Positions 11,057-23,072 of a DNA stretch of 36,267 nucleotides are shown here, one piece after another. Made by a program: the position numbers and the translations under genes. Each line of letters starts with the position of its first letter. Position 1 is the stretch's first letter. The stretch spans positions 1 through 36,267 of the forward strand of contig FTLJ01000146.1 in the NCBI GenBank assembly GCA_900155495.1. Direction: 5' to 3'. Under the pieces are notes generated by a model. It was not told the DNA's origin. It saw only the letters and a list, made by a program, of their open reading frames with translations, and made no database searches. Source of the stretch: Porogramme epimiltina. Lineage: Eukaryota; Basidiomycota; Agaricomycetes; Polyporales; Polyporaceae.

Positions 11057-11872
11057 ATGCCCGCCCCCACATTGCACTCTGATGACGTCCTTTGCACAAA
11101 ATACTTTGCATTGTCCGTCCCCTCCCCCTGTGACGACAGTGTCATAGGCATCCCCTGTCCGGTCGGCACAGACAAGAACTACAGGTGGTCCATCTGTGAC
11201 GAGTACGGACACTGTGGCTTGCGGCTCAGTGATTTCCTCTCTAAGGAGCTCTGCCCCCTACCACCTAACGTACACACCACTTGGCCCGAACTTATGGCGC
11301 ACCTAATGAACTCGTCGCCCTGTACCAACATCGAGCCAGACGCCCGTCTCTCCTTCGATATAACGGAGTTCTGTCGTGGAGGTCCGGCTGTAGATATTGC
11401 TGAGGGCAGGCGCGTTTGGATCTGTGAATGCCCGGTATGTGCATTCTATCCACGATTCTCCTTCGCCGACGCCCTCGAGGGACCTCTCATTTCGCTTTCT
11501 TGCGCGCAACAGTTTCCGAACGATCCTCATCCGTGGGGTACGCACAAGGTACCATGCGGAAACCCGAACGTCATGCCCGAGGACCTACTTGCAGTCTTTG
11601 CGCGGATCATGGCTGGCAAGATCAATATGCTCGTGCGTGCCTCCCTTCTCCTCGCTTCCCCCTCCACGTCTGACTTACCCTGTGACTCCCGTCCCGCATT
11701 CCAGGCGCCTGAACAGCTTGACAGCTGGGGCCTCGACGTGCCTGGTCCCGGGTGGGCGATATGGAACGCGGTGCCGACAAAAGAACATGTATGGATTGTC
11801 GCCATGCGGCGCACATATTTGAAGGATGGAGCAGAGGTGTGCTACTGGCCCGAGATTCAGATCTGTGTATAA
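11057..11872 (+). CDS. Unrecognised 271-residue protein
   Basis: A single open frame with a well-placed start: a TATA box and pyrimidine-rich leader lie upstream, and the start is the first ATG after them. The protein is Cys- and Pro-rich, mildly acidic, with no signal peptide or membrane segment, and I recognise no domain. A 72-nt stretch at 11633-11704 has good GT...AG ends and is a multiple of three, so it may be an intron; splicing it would give 247 residues without changing frame. A GTATGT...CAG pair at 11434-11512 is 79 nt and would break the frame, so it is probably not used. A paralogue's last 19 codons open the window at 1-60. The gene sits between the first unit's spacer and the second unit, so it belongs to the repeated block. 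Confidence 0.65.
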   Translation: MPAPTLHSDDVLCTKYFALSVPSPCDDSVIGIPCPVGTDKNYRWSICDEYGHCGLRLSDFLSKELCPLPPNVHTTWPELMAHLMNSSPCTNIEPDARLSFDITEFCRGGPAVDIAEGRRVWICECPVCAFYPRFSFADALEGPLISLSCAQQFPNDPHPWGTHKVPCGNPNVMPEDLLAVFARIMAGKINMLVRASLLLASPSTSDLPCDSRPAFQAPEQLDSWGLDVPGPGWAIWNAVPTKEHVWIVAMRRTYLKDGAEVCYWPEIQICV

Positions 11873-14086
11873 GGGCTGTGCTTCAGTGATCGTGTTCGTA
11901 AGACTCGTACTCGGTGTAGACTCGTAGTCTATTTTCATATGAAGAAATGGAACAAATATCGCATTTCTTCATCTGGCACCCCTACACTAATCAAACAAAC
12001 CTCTCCCTCCTCGCACCCCACGGACTTCTGCACAAGTACGCTAATGTGAATCGTGTGTTCGAAATATAGTACGTTGAATGGATGCATACGAGGCCTGCAC
12101 TAGTACAGAATACGGTACCTATGTATCATGTTCGTGTGATACTACGTGGAAGCTACGGTCGTGCGAGGTGATAATATATAGATGAGACGAGACTGAGAAA
12201 TCTGAGCACAGAATGACCAGACGGGAACTAAGAGTAACAGGATAACGAGTAGATGCCTGGCAGCAGCTCTGAGTCGAGAAAATACGAGAGTACACATTGA
12301 TGACGGAGCAGGTGGGCAGCAGCGATGTGCGCATTGCTGGGGTCTTGGGAGAGTTGGGACTCTCGGAGTCTTCGGCGCCCTAAGGGGCACGCCGCACGAT
12401 TGAGGGAAAAGGAGCATAGAAAGTCATATGTGGCTCTGAGAGGGGTAGAGATAAGTAGATATGATGGTCGGAAGCGAGCATATAGGAGCACATGGACGTG
12501 CTAACAAGGGCGCAAGGCCTTGGCAAGGAGGCACCTAATACGAGTGAATAAGCTTCCGAGTCAGGATAGCGCTCACATAGGACGAGAGCGCCAAAGCGCG
12601 CAAGGCTGATAGGCCCACAGAGAGAACCCTCGGTCCGCGTCTCAGTCACCGTCTGGACGCGCAACAGGACTGAGGGCCATAGCTGCGTAGAAAAGGCAGC
12701 GGTATGAGGAAAAGATGTGGCAGAGCCTGAACTCATGGCCAACGCAGACGCCCGAAGAAATCGGAATGTTAGGCGCCCGTTCTAGCCGCGCCCGGCTGAG
12801 ACGAGGACTGCGCGCCGCGGCATATCTTGCAGCCTTGCTTTTTCTCCCGTCCACTACCTCCAAAGATGTTCGATGTTTCGACCCTGACGTGTGGACATCA
12901 CATATGCGTGCTTCTTTCTCCCTCATTCTCTCCATAACAGGCAACATGCGCACGGAGGTCGTACCCTCGCAAAAGCGGCGAAAGCAACGTTGGCTGCGTG
13001 ACGACACGACGAGGACACGACAAAGGGTTCAGGTGCGTATCCATGAAGCATCATACGTGAGAATGCATGTGTTGACTCAATTACTACAGCTCCGTCTATA
13101 CTCGTGTCGGTTGGTCCACGTCGTGGTCGCTCCTGGTCGCTCCCTCTCCTTCAACATCACCAACCTCAGTGCCAAGTGGAGTTTCTGAACATGTTGCCCT
13201 GTCCAAAGCCGGATCCACCGGAAGACGTCGGGCTGAAGCGACGAGAGGTGTAAGGGCGAAGGTATTCTGGTCACAAGTACGTTCATTCTTGTCTGTTCTC
13301 GCTCAACACCGCATCGTCCCGAGCATTTTTCTGTACTATCAGCCGTAGTTTGGCTCTCCCTTGACATCCCCGTCCATGTCCGCCTTACCACACGTGCCGT
13401 CACATCTCCTCTGCGTACGGTACCCTTGGCACGCGCACTGTCGGGGGAGTTATTTCAACTTGTTCCCTTCACGTGAGATGCGCAGGGCAGGGCAGGTTGC
13501 CTCAACGCCCTGCTCAGCTTCTCACGAAGGGACGGCAAAGTGTTCAATCACCCGAGTCACACGCGACCGAGGGTGTCGCGTAGCCCACTTTCTGCGAGGA
13601 AGCGTTGCTGAGTGCGGCGGAGGAGATTACTGCTGTATGAGATACATTGGGGCGGGAATCCGTACGCTCGCGGCACTGGTCTGGTCTGAACCTAGCGGTT
13701 CGTGTGTGTGGCAGTTGCGGCGTTCACATTGGGGACGCGTATTCGATTGCAAACTATCTGTTACTTACTACCACCTCTATATGCAATTGAACCAACCTTC
13801 CTTCCTTGCTGCTGCGCACTCCGCTGTCTTGGTGAATCCCTGGCACCACGCGGACCCCTTTCGATAGGGGATATTCGTAAACCAGGGACTGTCAAACAAC
13901 ATTACCGCCCATAGACGTGCACTGACAAGCAATGCGGCCAGTGCGCCAACTCGTATGTGGATGATGGGCTGTGTCCTAGGATTGCTCGACAGCTTGGGGG
14001 GCAAGAGTGGTGTCCCCGCATTTGCCCCCCCTCCCTTTCACCCATACCCCACTGCAATCCCGTCTCAGTGTTTCAAGGCTACAACT
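11873..14086. other. Spacer without a recognisable gene (duplicate of 61-2512)
   Basis: Matches 61-2512 in order, with local insertions and losses; 12120-12290 has no clear match. A frame of up to 157 codons at 12715-13188 corresponds to a shorter frame at 1221-1547, but the translation is low in complexity of design and shows no domain. The last ~130 bp before 14087 closely match those before 2513, including a GGATGATGGGCTGTGTC word, and probably hold a shared promoter. Confidence 0.5.
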
Positions 14087-15039
14087 ATGCGTTTCGCCAA
14101 GTTCAGTCGCACTTCTCGTCGTGCTCTTCCCGGTCTCAATGCCCTCAAGACCTCGCTGGAGCTTCTCAGTAAGGCGGGAAGTGCAGTGCCGCCTCTACAG
14201 GCTGTCGCGGAGACCGCCCTCAAGATCATCGAGTACGCGGAAGTGCGTCCAATTCGCTGTCGTGGTCTTTAGTTCAAATGAAAGTCTGACTTTCGTAATG
14301 ACAGGTCGCGAAGAAGAATAAGAAAGAATCGGATGAGCTAGCCAAATGTGCGGCAGAGATTGTCGAGGCGATTATCGAGTCATCTCCAAGCTTCAACGAT
14401 GGTGGTCTCGACGAGGAGTGCGTGAATAATGTGAAGGATCTTCATCGGTGCGTCGTTCGCGTGCACGGCCTTCCGTACTTGCTTATTGACCATTACACTG
14501 CAGGAAATTGGTGGAAATCTCGATGCGAATGCAAGAGCTGGCTTGCCCCAGGGGTCTTATCTGGCGTGCCTTCCACAGAACTGAAGACAAGGAGACAATC
14601 GCGAGCAGCCGTCAAGCTTTGGACCACGCGGTCAGGATATTCCAGGTATATTGTTCGTCCTGCACACAAGCGGAATACGGCCCCTTACTATGACCCTCAG
14701 ATCAAAGGCATCCTTCAACTCAACAGTAGCATCGACGATTGTCACAAGCTCATGGCTACGGTCTCCTCTATGCATGCTCCCACCACAGTCCATGTCCCTT
14801 CTCGGGGTGAAGCAGGCGAGCATTTTTCAGAGTTGAAACGCTCTGACGGCGCTACGAAAATCATCGCATTCGCGTCCGACCGGAAACGCCCCCTTCGGCA
14901 CGGCAGGAGGAGGAAGCAGCCTCGGCCTTGTCCTCTCATCCAGGTAAGACATGGCGCTCTGTGCTTCTTCCCGTGGTCGTAGCGCTGACGTGACACTGCA
15001 TCATGACAGCGCCGGAAGGCAGTGCTTTTTTTTTTTTAG
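14087..15039 (+). CDS. Stand-alone helical-bundle protein (fungal MLKL/HeLo-like N-terminal domain), copy B
   Basis: Five exons: 14087-14242, 14305-14447, 14504-14645, 14701-14943, 15010-15039, giving 237 residues. Exons 1, 2 and 3 have exactly the same lengths as in copy A (156, 143, 142 nt) and the same phases, which supports both models. The N-terminal LPGLNALKTSLELLSKAG block, the EISMRMQELA helix and the basic tail (R-H-G-R-R-R-K) are present. The last exon follows a TGACAG acceptor and reads R-R-K-A-V-L-F-F-F and stop across a 12-T run. No NACHT, repeat or kinase domain follows. The P450 at 15429-17709 ends only 390 bp downstream, tail to tail. Membrane or cell-death function is inferred from the domain family only. 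Confidence 0.7.
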
Positions 15040-15428
15040 CGCGCGGCAAATGCGGGCCAGGTACGAATCCCTACTCTTTCTGTCGAGTATCTCTAGTTAG
15101 GGTTTGGATCCTTCGTATCATAGCGCTACGCCCATTACTCATATAAACTCAATTTACTATCGAAACTCATCGCTACGGAAACGTGAGCTGCGAGTATTGA
15201 TCAATGGTCTCTTGGGTACGCTCGCCAACGACATATTACTTAGTATAATCTGAATCTTCATGCCCTCCTTGGATCATAACTATAGTTAATAGTAGAACGC
15301 GGGCATTTGTCAAGAGAAACGATACATCTTGAAATTTCCTTAGTATGTTGGAAAACGATACCACGGTCAACCCTCCAACATAACCGAGACCCAGAGTCGC
15401 ATTCTCGCACGTATCGATCTCCCTCCCT

Positions 15429-17709
15429 TCACGAATCGAGTACGAGCTCAAGCACCTCCCGAGCGTCTGGAAAGCGCGGGGCCATCTCGCACCTGAACGG
15501 TACAGGCCCTCTAAAGCCCGCGCCGACAGTACCCAAATACAGTCAGCACACAGCACTCGGAGCGCACAGCCAACAGAGTACGTACACGACGAAGCCCGCG
15601 TCAACGAGCGCAGAAGGGTCCGGGACAGCCTCGCTCCCATCCGCGTCGCGCGCTCTGCGGATGTCGAGCGCCCACAAGACCGTCGCGATCCCGGTGAAGA
15701 GCGCTTGGTTCGCGAAGTGCATCCCGACACATATCCTGCGTGACGCGCCCCTCTGTCAGCGAGCGCGCCAAGCTACGAGAGGAAGGGGGAGGCTTACCGC
15801 CTGCCGAAGCCGAACGAGACGTGGCCCATCTCATGCGTGTCGGGTGGCGCGACGTCGGCCGTGCCGGAGGGGTCGAGGAAGCGTTCAGGCCGAAAATGCT
15901 CGGGCTCTGGGTAGACGATGGGGTCGTGGTGCATGCCCCAGACGTTGGCGATCACGGTCGTTCCCTTCAGGATGAAGTAGCCTTCGTACCAGTCGTCCTG
16001 TGCATAGACAGATGTTAGCGAGGCACACGTGATAGGTTACGTGAGAGGCGTGCACGAACCTCAGTGGCGCGATGTGGGCCAGCTTTCGGGAAGGTGATCG
16101 GTTCAGGGTGGATATATGCGCCCATAAAACATCGGGTACGTACCGAGTGGGGTGACTGGGCGCCACCGGAGCACCTCCTTGACGATAGCGCGAATATACG
16201 ACAGATTTTCCCAGTCCTCGAACGTCGGTGGCCGGTCGTGGCCAACGACGGCGTCGATCTGGGCCTGAGCCTTGCGCATCACCTCTGGGTAGAGGACCAT
16301 AGCGAGGACGAAGACCTTCATCGACGTCGAGGTCTGTCGATAGGTCCGGGTCAGCATCTCTACAGTATCGGTGTAGCGCATTTGCCAACTTACAGTCTCC
16401 AGCCCTGCAGTACTGCAGTGCAACATTATTGAGCACGCGAACGCCGCATCGCGAGAATGGGAACGTACATCATAGCCCCGGCGACCCATGCAGCCTCTTT
16501 CTTAGTCAGCCCGTACTGGTCTTCGTTCTCGACGAGGTTCTCAACAAAGCAAGTCGGAGACTCCCCCTTTGCCTGCGCACAAACATAATCAGCCTATCAC
16601 GCTAGTCGAAGAAAAATGGGGATATCCACGAACCATACCCCCACGCACGCCCTCATTGAACTCTTCAAACATCTCCGTCTCCTGTGCATGCCATTCCAGC
16701 CCATCGCGCTTCCACTTCGCCAGCCACGTAGGGAGGTGCCTCAGCACCGGGAACGCGTCGACGAGATACCTCCCAGGAAGGGCGGCATTGGTCAGGCGCA
16801 ACAAGTGCGCATGCACGCGCTCGACGATAGGCTTGTCGACCGTGGTCACCCGCGGCCAACCGTAGACAGCTGTGAGGACGTTCGAAGCGATCATCCTGCA
16901 TGTGTGCTCGTCATTCGGCGACAGGCGCCAGCGGGGAGCCAAACGGGAGCGTACTGTCTCAGATCATCCTGCCAGTGTTCGGAGCGCGAGAGGAGGTCGA
17001 GGACCGTAAGCCGCGCCTCTCGCGTCTGCATGGGTCGATATTGTTCTGCCGCTTGTGGGCTGAAACTGTCGTGGACCGCCCGACGCATTCTCCTCCATCT
17101 GAGAACAAGCAACCATCCCAGTAAGCGCGCACGCCACAAACGTGTCAGGCGCCAAAACACCCACCTGTTTCCGTAGATGAATGCAAGAAAGTATCCCCCC
17201 GTGAGGATCTCCCCCGCCATCTCCACCCGAGGGCGGTCACTATAGATGCTCGATCTACGGTCTATCAAGGCCGCACCCCAACGAACGTAAAGAAGAAGCA
17301 GTCAGTTTGTCATGCCTTATGAACGCGTAATGCAGCCTCACACACCGAACAGGTCCGCGGCTACTTTGTGGGTATTCAACACGACGACGGGCTGCCCGGC
17401 CACGTCGAGTGTGAATATCGGCCCTGGAAGTAAGCGTCAATGACATACGCCCGTTGGAGGGGCCGCGGTGCCGCCCGGGAGCGTAAATCAAGGCGACTCA
17501 CCATATTGCCGGCTCCACTCGGTGAACTTGAACCAGGGCATGCTGATGGGAATCTGGAAGATGTTTCCCAGGAGCGGCAGCCCCGAAGGGCCCGGCGGCA
17601 TCTTGCGCCTCCTAGCGGATGCGCTGACGATGTGTCCGAGGACACCCACGACGACAATGGCCGAGAGCGCTTGGAAGAGGCGAGCTTGATCGAGGCTGGA
17701 GGCGTCCAT
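15429..17709 (-). CDS. Cytochrome P450 monooxygenase, intact
   Basis: Twelve exons from the start at 17709: 17502-17709, 17346-17423, 17165-17261, 16955-17098, 16649-16895, 16469-16572, 16394-16412, 16144-16333, 16060-16082, 15798-15997, 15586-15735, 15429-15510; 513 residues with every junction in frame. Residues 12-30 form a membrane anchor, followed by the [12 protein letters not shown] hinge (38-49). The I-helix reads AGLETTSTS (295-303), ExxR is E352-R355, PERF is 407-410 and the heme loop is FGFGRRICVG with Cys439. It resembles the large basidiomycete P450 families often annotated as O-methylsterigmatocystin oxidoreductase-like; the substrate is unknown. It would act in the ER membrane with P450 reductase. 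Two exons are only 19 and 23 nt and recur in the P450 at 30282. The first copy of this gene (6186-7943) is dead. Confidence 0.9.
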
Positions 17710-20700
17710 GGGAGGGCCTGTGAAGTCGGAGTGTTGGCGGTCAGTGCAAGAGCAGCAGATATGTCAGAAAGCTCGAGAGCTTCCAGGACTACTCACCCCT
17801 TCGACGTTATATCTGGGCCATCTGGAGAATTCGGCGCCCGCCCATACGTGGCATTTTCGACCCCGACATTCTGCAGTTCTCATGGTAGACCCGCTTCTTA
17901 GTTCCAAACGAGATCTATCAGCCAATGGAAGAGGAGTGCTCCGGCGTCAGGAGCTGTCGGGATTGGAAAGCGCATCGGTGCGGCGTGTTTGTGTGCTCGG
18001 GCGCGGATGGAGTCGCTTCTAGCGGATGCAAGACATCGACGGTGTGTCATTACCGGGAAGTTGCTGCCAGGTTTAGTGTAAGGAACTTACGGGTGTGATG
18101 GTAAAGCACATACAGAGCCGAGGAGTGCAAAGGGTGATCGTATTCCCTACGTCCGGGCGGCGTGTTGAAAGGCGTGCCTGAGACTTGAGTGGGGGACGGT
18201 TCGTCTTGGTCGGGCGGTTTGTACGGGCGCGTGGGTGCCTGTCGGACTTGATAGACACGTGAGCAACAGCACAGCCACGTCCCGGAAATCTCCGGCTGCC
18301 TCCCTCGCCTCGCTCGACGCTCGTGGCCCGCGAGTGTTGCTTGTGCCCACGGACACACTTCGTTTTCACCTCTCGGTCCTCTCCCACTTCCTCTTTCTCG
18401 CCCTATTTGTTCTCCTCCAGGGACGTCCCTCGATCCTCCCCATGGCATGCAGGGTGTACGGGAGTCATACATGATGATGGCTCTCATCGACCAGTGGATG
18501 AAAGCGCACATGTCAGCGCCGAACTTGGGATCATAGCGCAGTGAGTGCAAACCATCCCTCATCATCGACGCCCCCCTTCTTTCCATCCACATTTCCTCGT
18601 GAGGCACTCTCTTGCCCTATCGACTCGATCGGCGCTCGTCAGTCACGACGATTGCTGGCGAAGGAGTGGCATCTTTCCGCGACGCAGGCCAGACCCGCAG
18701 CCGCTGCGGCAGAGCTCGACACATGTCTAGTCGCTGCCGTACCCCCAGGTCGTGCTGAGTTGTCGGGACCGGCTTGGTGCGCCAACGCCTCTCTCTGACG
18801 GCTGGCTACGGAAGCCAACGTAGGCGACTCCGGGGACTACCTGGTACTACTTGTTGTCGAGCACGAGGGGCTTTCTCTTCAGCTTCTCTCTCAGTTCGAC
18901 GAATCGATGACTTACTGACGCCTCTTTGCGTAGATCTCAGGCAAGTATCCTTCTGTAAGCTACCATATCTTCCCAGAGGACCTAGTTCCTACACGTCGCA
19001 CCAATGTCGCTCTAGGCAAAGCCCCAGACCGGTATGTCCCCTCCTACTCCTTTCTCCCTTCATCCCCGAACAGCCTCCCCACGCCCTATCGCTTGCACTG
19101 TGGACGACTGCTAGCCGTCGTCTGCTCCGGTGGGCTTCCCCCCCGGGTCCGCAACACAACAACACGATTCACTGAGTGGTCCGGCGTGGTCGCGGCACCC
19201 ACTGCCTTGTGCAGTGGCGCGGCGGCCGTGTCATTCTGGATACCGGGAGTAACCCGGGCTTCGCCTGGCCCAGTCCCACATCTTTAGCCACAATTTTTTT
19301 TGCCGGGAAGATACTCTGGTGGACTCCTGCACGGATTGGATCGTGTGGCAGGGGGCCGAGCTGCCCAATGTGCCTTCTCTTGAACCCTGCCCCCATAAGG
19401 TCTCTGCTGTGTAGGCGAGACCGCTTGGGCGTCCGTGGACGCCCGTTGGCGTTGTGCTGTCATGTCGGCGAGTATGAGGGCGTGGCGGTTGTCTGGTGTC
19501 CACATCTCCTCATGAGCTGTATGGACTCTAACACGCCCTTCTCACGCTAGGAACTGCTATCGTTGACAGGTGCGTATCGAGTAAGGATACGGTAAGCAAC
19601 TTGCAAATTTTCTTGCATCATATGCTTATCCGAACCTCAGGCTTCCGTCTCATCGTTCTCTTGGGCGTTTGCGCGGGGTTGGGGAGATCACAGCCGCCTG
19701 CCATGTCTCGCGCGTTCGGCTAGCCGCTAATGTGCTGCTGTACCACGTCCCCGTCTTCGCTGTCTTATATCTCGACCCCTCCGGAACGGGTCGCATGTAA
19801 CGCACGATGCAAAGTACCAAATACATGCGTTCCGCTCTTTTCCCGCCGCCTTTGAAACACGTCTCTGTGCCAGTTCGAAAAGTACTGTGAGCGTAAATGC
19901 TACAGGAACCGCGCTCGCAGGAGCCCAGTGCGAAGCTGAAGCACACCAGCCTCGTCGGCCATCTGTGCTGCACCGTAGAACCGATCCAGGGAATGCTGCA
20001 GGAACGGCCCAAAGGACGAGTCGTGTGGGTAAATACGTCAAAGCAGACTACTGGTGCTGCTCCATGAACATTCGGCGCTCGGCGCCCACTAGGCGAGCAA
20101 CATTCAGAGTCACAGCATACGCGGGGTCCTATGAAGACTGGACGCCCGTTGCACAGTGAGTGGACTAGCTCTCGTCGTTGGCGTAGGCCGGTGTGACGAC
20201 CTTCCTCGCCACTGATTATGTGACGAGCGAATGCGAGTGGGTGATGATGGGGAGCGGGAGGCCGTGGCCGACTAAGGTGAAGTTCTATAGACTTCTAGCC
20301 TAGTATCTAGAAGCGCCACGGTGCCGGTGGACAAGTAATCGTGTCACATACATGCACTAGTGTGCTCTTATTAAGCTTCGAGTCGCACATTGACGTCGTT
20401 GAGGATATCGTACTGCACTCAAGTCTTGGCCCTCTGCGTCTCGTCGCCCTCGATGAGTTGGAAGCTCAGCAGAGGGAGCGCTGCTTACGGCGAGCGGCGA
20501 GAGTGGAGCAGCCATGGACAGGCCTAGACCCAGTCAAAATCGGGGGACGATAACGCCCGGCAACGTCCGAATCGGTGATGGGGCTTCGAGCGGCTACCTG
20601 GCTCTTTGGGCGTCCTCCGCGCCCATCTTCTTTGCTTCCCACACCGACGAGCGTCGGCTCTACAGGTCGTCTCAAGGAGCCTTCTGCTCGACCCATCCCC

Positions 20701-21796
20701 AGAAGCTTTAAAGCTCCTTCCGCTAAACCTCAGCCGCCTAAACAAAGACTCTGTGCTCACTCCCGAACCCTAGTAATCCGTCGTCACTCCCAATAGGCAA
20801 GCCTTGAGTCTTGACACATCCCCTCGGAAATCCTCCATGGTAAGCACTACGTTCTCTTTCATCGACTACTCCTCCAATGTCTATTGTACTCTTGTAGAGT
20901 ACTAAACCCACTCTAAGCGAGTTCATATGCTCTCTGTCTTCCTGCCATTACCATCGTTTGTTGCAACTGGGATTCTGACTGAGCCAATGGTGTTCTAGTT
21001 GCGACGCGGATGCCACTACGCCCCAGCCTCTCGGTGGACGGACACACCTGTAGGCCCGATGTTACATTTTTGTCGTTGACAGACCACCTCAAATCCAACC
21101 TATCGACTACACTTCGAGAATCGTTTCCCTCAACTCGACCAACATCGGCTACTAGCGGGAGGCCTGGCCGCCTCCCCTGCGTTGTTCCGCTCGCTCTCGG
21201 CTCACAATGAAAAAAGACTGTCGTTGTATGCTGGGATCACGAAATGTAAGTATCATCTTTCCCCTCTCCTCCTTGGCGTAATCTCCTCGCCCCGTCCGCG
21301 ATTATACGCTTTATGCCCCGGCCGTCATGTGTTGTCACTTCTGCTCTAATGTTTTGTTGAGCGCTGTCCGTGGCGATGTCCTCGCTGTATCATGCTCTCC
21401 CTTGCACCTCAATTCATCCATTTATGCCGCCCCCAAATCATTCTGACGCTGTTTGCGGACCGTCGTCGAGAAACATTGGTCGCCACTGAAGCCGGACCTT
21501 GTATGCCACGCCAGATGGCTACTTAGTCCTCATGAGAGTGCCTCGGCGACCTCGCGTCATCAGGCACTTGCTTGACTGGGACAGGATGCGTTGCGTGTGC
21601 GGACGTGGCCACACTGGCAGTGACAGCATCGCCTGTACAGAAGCACTTCGTGCAATGTGGTCGGCGCGCACGTACAAGGTTTCCTACTATGTCCTTGGAA
21701 TCCGTGTACACGAGGGTGGGATCGTGCCCTGCGTTCCCCTCTCTCCCACTTCCCCCTCTCTCTCCAGCTCAACGATCCCCGTTGCAAGTATACAAC
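17710..21796. other. Long spacer without a recognisable gene
   Basis: Positions 17710-19860 match 7944-10050; the remainder is not duplicated in the window. Frames of 60-85 codons occur in both copies (for example 8745-9002 and 18541-18798, differing at several residues), but the DNA is similar enough that shared openness proves little. Between 19860 and 21500 I found exon-like pieces but no family. The ~80 bp before 21797 are C/T-rich and probably the leader of the next gene. Confidence 0.45.
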
Positions 21797-22867
21797 ATGC
21801 GCTCGATTCTCAAGTTCAATCGCCCTTCCCGCCTCGTCTTACCCGGACTCAATGCACTCAAGACGTCGCTGGAGCTTTTGAGCAAAGCCGGAAGCTCGGT
21901 GCCGCCGCTTCAGGTCGTTGCGGATACCGCGTTGGAGATCATCAAATACGCAGAGGTATGTACGCTTCACGGTCTTGGGGAGCTGCGTTAACTTAGAGTG
22001 ACTCTCGTTTATCCCCCTGTTAGACCGCGAAGAAGAACCGGAAAGAGGCTATTGAACTCGTCAGCTTTGCTGGAAAAGTCATCAAGGCTATCGTCGACCT
22101 ATCCCCTATCTTGGACGATGGAGAAGCTGACGGGAAGTACGAGGAACACGTTCTTGCGCTCCACAAGTGAGTACTCTGAAGTCCGTCTTGCGAAGCTACA
22201 TCCCCACTGACCAACCATTACAACGGTAAAGAGAACTAGTGGCGATCTCTCTGCGGATGCAGGAGCTGGCACGCTCTGGCGGTATTCTCCGACGAATGTT
22301 CCGCAGGGACGATGATGCAGAGGCCATCGCTGCTAGTCGTGTAACTGCAGATCATGAAATCACGTTATTCATGGTACGTGCTCCGTAACACTGGGCGGGC
22401 ACCATCTCAACCTGGCCTGGTTTAGATAAGGAGCAACAGACATGAATATCGTAACATCAAGACGGAACTCGATACTTTGAAGGCCCTCGTCACAGACTCG
22501 CGCCCCCAGCGCTCAGCTCTCAACGAGAGCGTCCCTAGAGTGAGAGGGTCTGGGGGTGCGAAAGACGTTGTGATCACCCACCCTGTGTGGATGCGGCACC
22601 GTCAACATGGGCTGCGCAGGGCTCGGAGGAACTTGAAGGTATCCCAGGGGGCACGGTTTGGAAAGGTGAGGTCCGATAGTACCCGCAGAACCTTCATCGC
22701 TTTGAGAAGCTGATTGAGTCTGACAGCGCCACATGACAAGTTTTTTTTTTGATCCTGCATCGATCTTGGTTATGCAACACGTCGTTGCGCACGTCAACCA
22801 TGATAGGGTTGTACCACATGATGCCACATCTGTGGCCCGCCCCTTACATTGCCTCCTGAACAATTGA
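21797..22867 (+). CDS. Stand-alone helical-bundle protein (fungal MLKL/HeLo-like N-terminal domain), copy C
   Basis: Five exons: 21797-21955, 22024-22166, 22232-22373, 22426-22665, 22727-22867, giving 274 residues. Exons 2 and 3 again have 143 and 142 nt. The sequence keeps the LPGLNALKTSLELLSKAG block, the TAKKNRKEAIELVSFAGKV helix, a SLRMQELARSGGILRRMF block and a basic tail with HPVWMRHRQHGLRRARR. It is the most diverged of the three and the one whose frame reads most like the N-terminal domain of agaricomycete NLR-like proteins. The acceptor of exon 3 (GGTAAAG) is weak. The last exon follows a TGACAG acceptor and crosses a 10-T run; its length depends on that run. No partner domain follows: the next coding-like sequence is a decayed La-type fragment. 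Confidence 0.7.
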
Positions 22868-23072
22868 CTTCCTCCCGTAGCCACTGGTAGTAGGACCACG
22901 AATAGTATACGGGTTTCATTTCCCTCAGGCTTGTGCTATCCCGCACACCACCAAATGCTTCATGTACTAGCAGGAATGTAGCAGTGTCCATGCGAGCCAT
23001 TCAATAATTAGCGCATATACAAGCTGTCTACTTTCCCCCTCACCGTCTCGACCGCTCCGGAGACACGCCAAA

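Larger units (their letters stand above)
11813..19860. repeat. Segmental duplication, copy 2
   Basis: Partner of 1-10050 in the same orientation, so a direct, nearly tandem duplication. It starts inside the 3' part of the gene at 11057 as judged by what the window shows of copy 1; the true left border may be earlier. It lacks the 2.6-kb PalI-containing stretch of copy 1 but keeps the ~730 bp of P450 sequence that copy 1 has lost. Similarity fades near 19860. Confidence 0.9.

Noticed and set aside
11434..11512. Possible intron in the 271-residue gene
   Set aside because: At 79 nt it would shift the frame, while the unspliced frame stays open to a stop conserved in the paralogue.
16639..16648. 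Donor GTATGG as the end of P450 exon 5
   Set aside because: It leads to an early stop in the next exon; the donor GTGCGT at 16648 keeps frame and matches the third P450.
17262..17345. Apparent loss of a splice acceptor (GGGG for GGAG) in intron 2 of the intact P450
   Set aside because: The real acceptor is the TGATAG just before the [12 protein letters not shown] codons, which is intact and keeps frame; comparison with the third P450 confirmed this.
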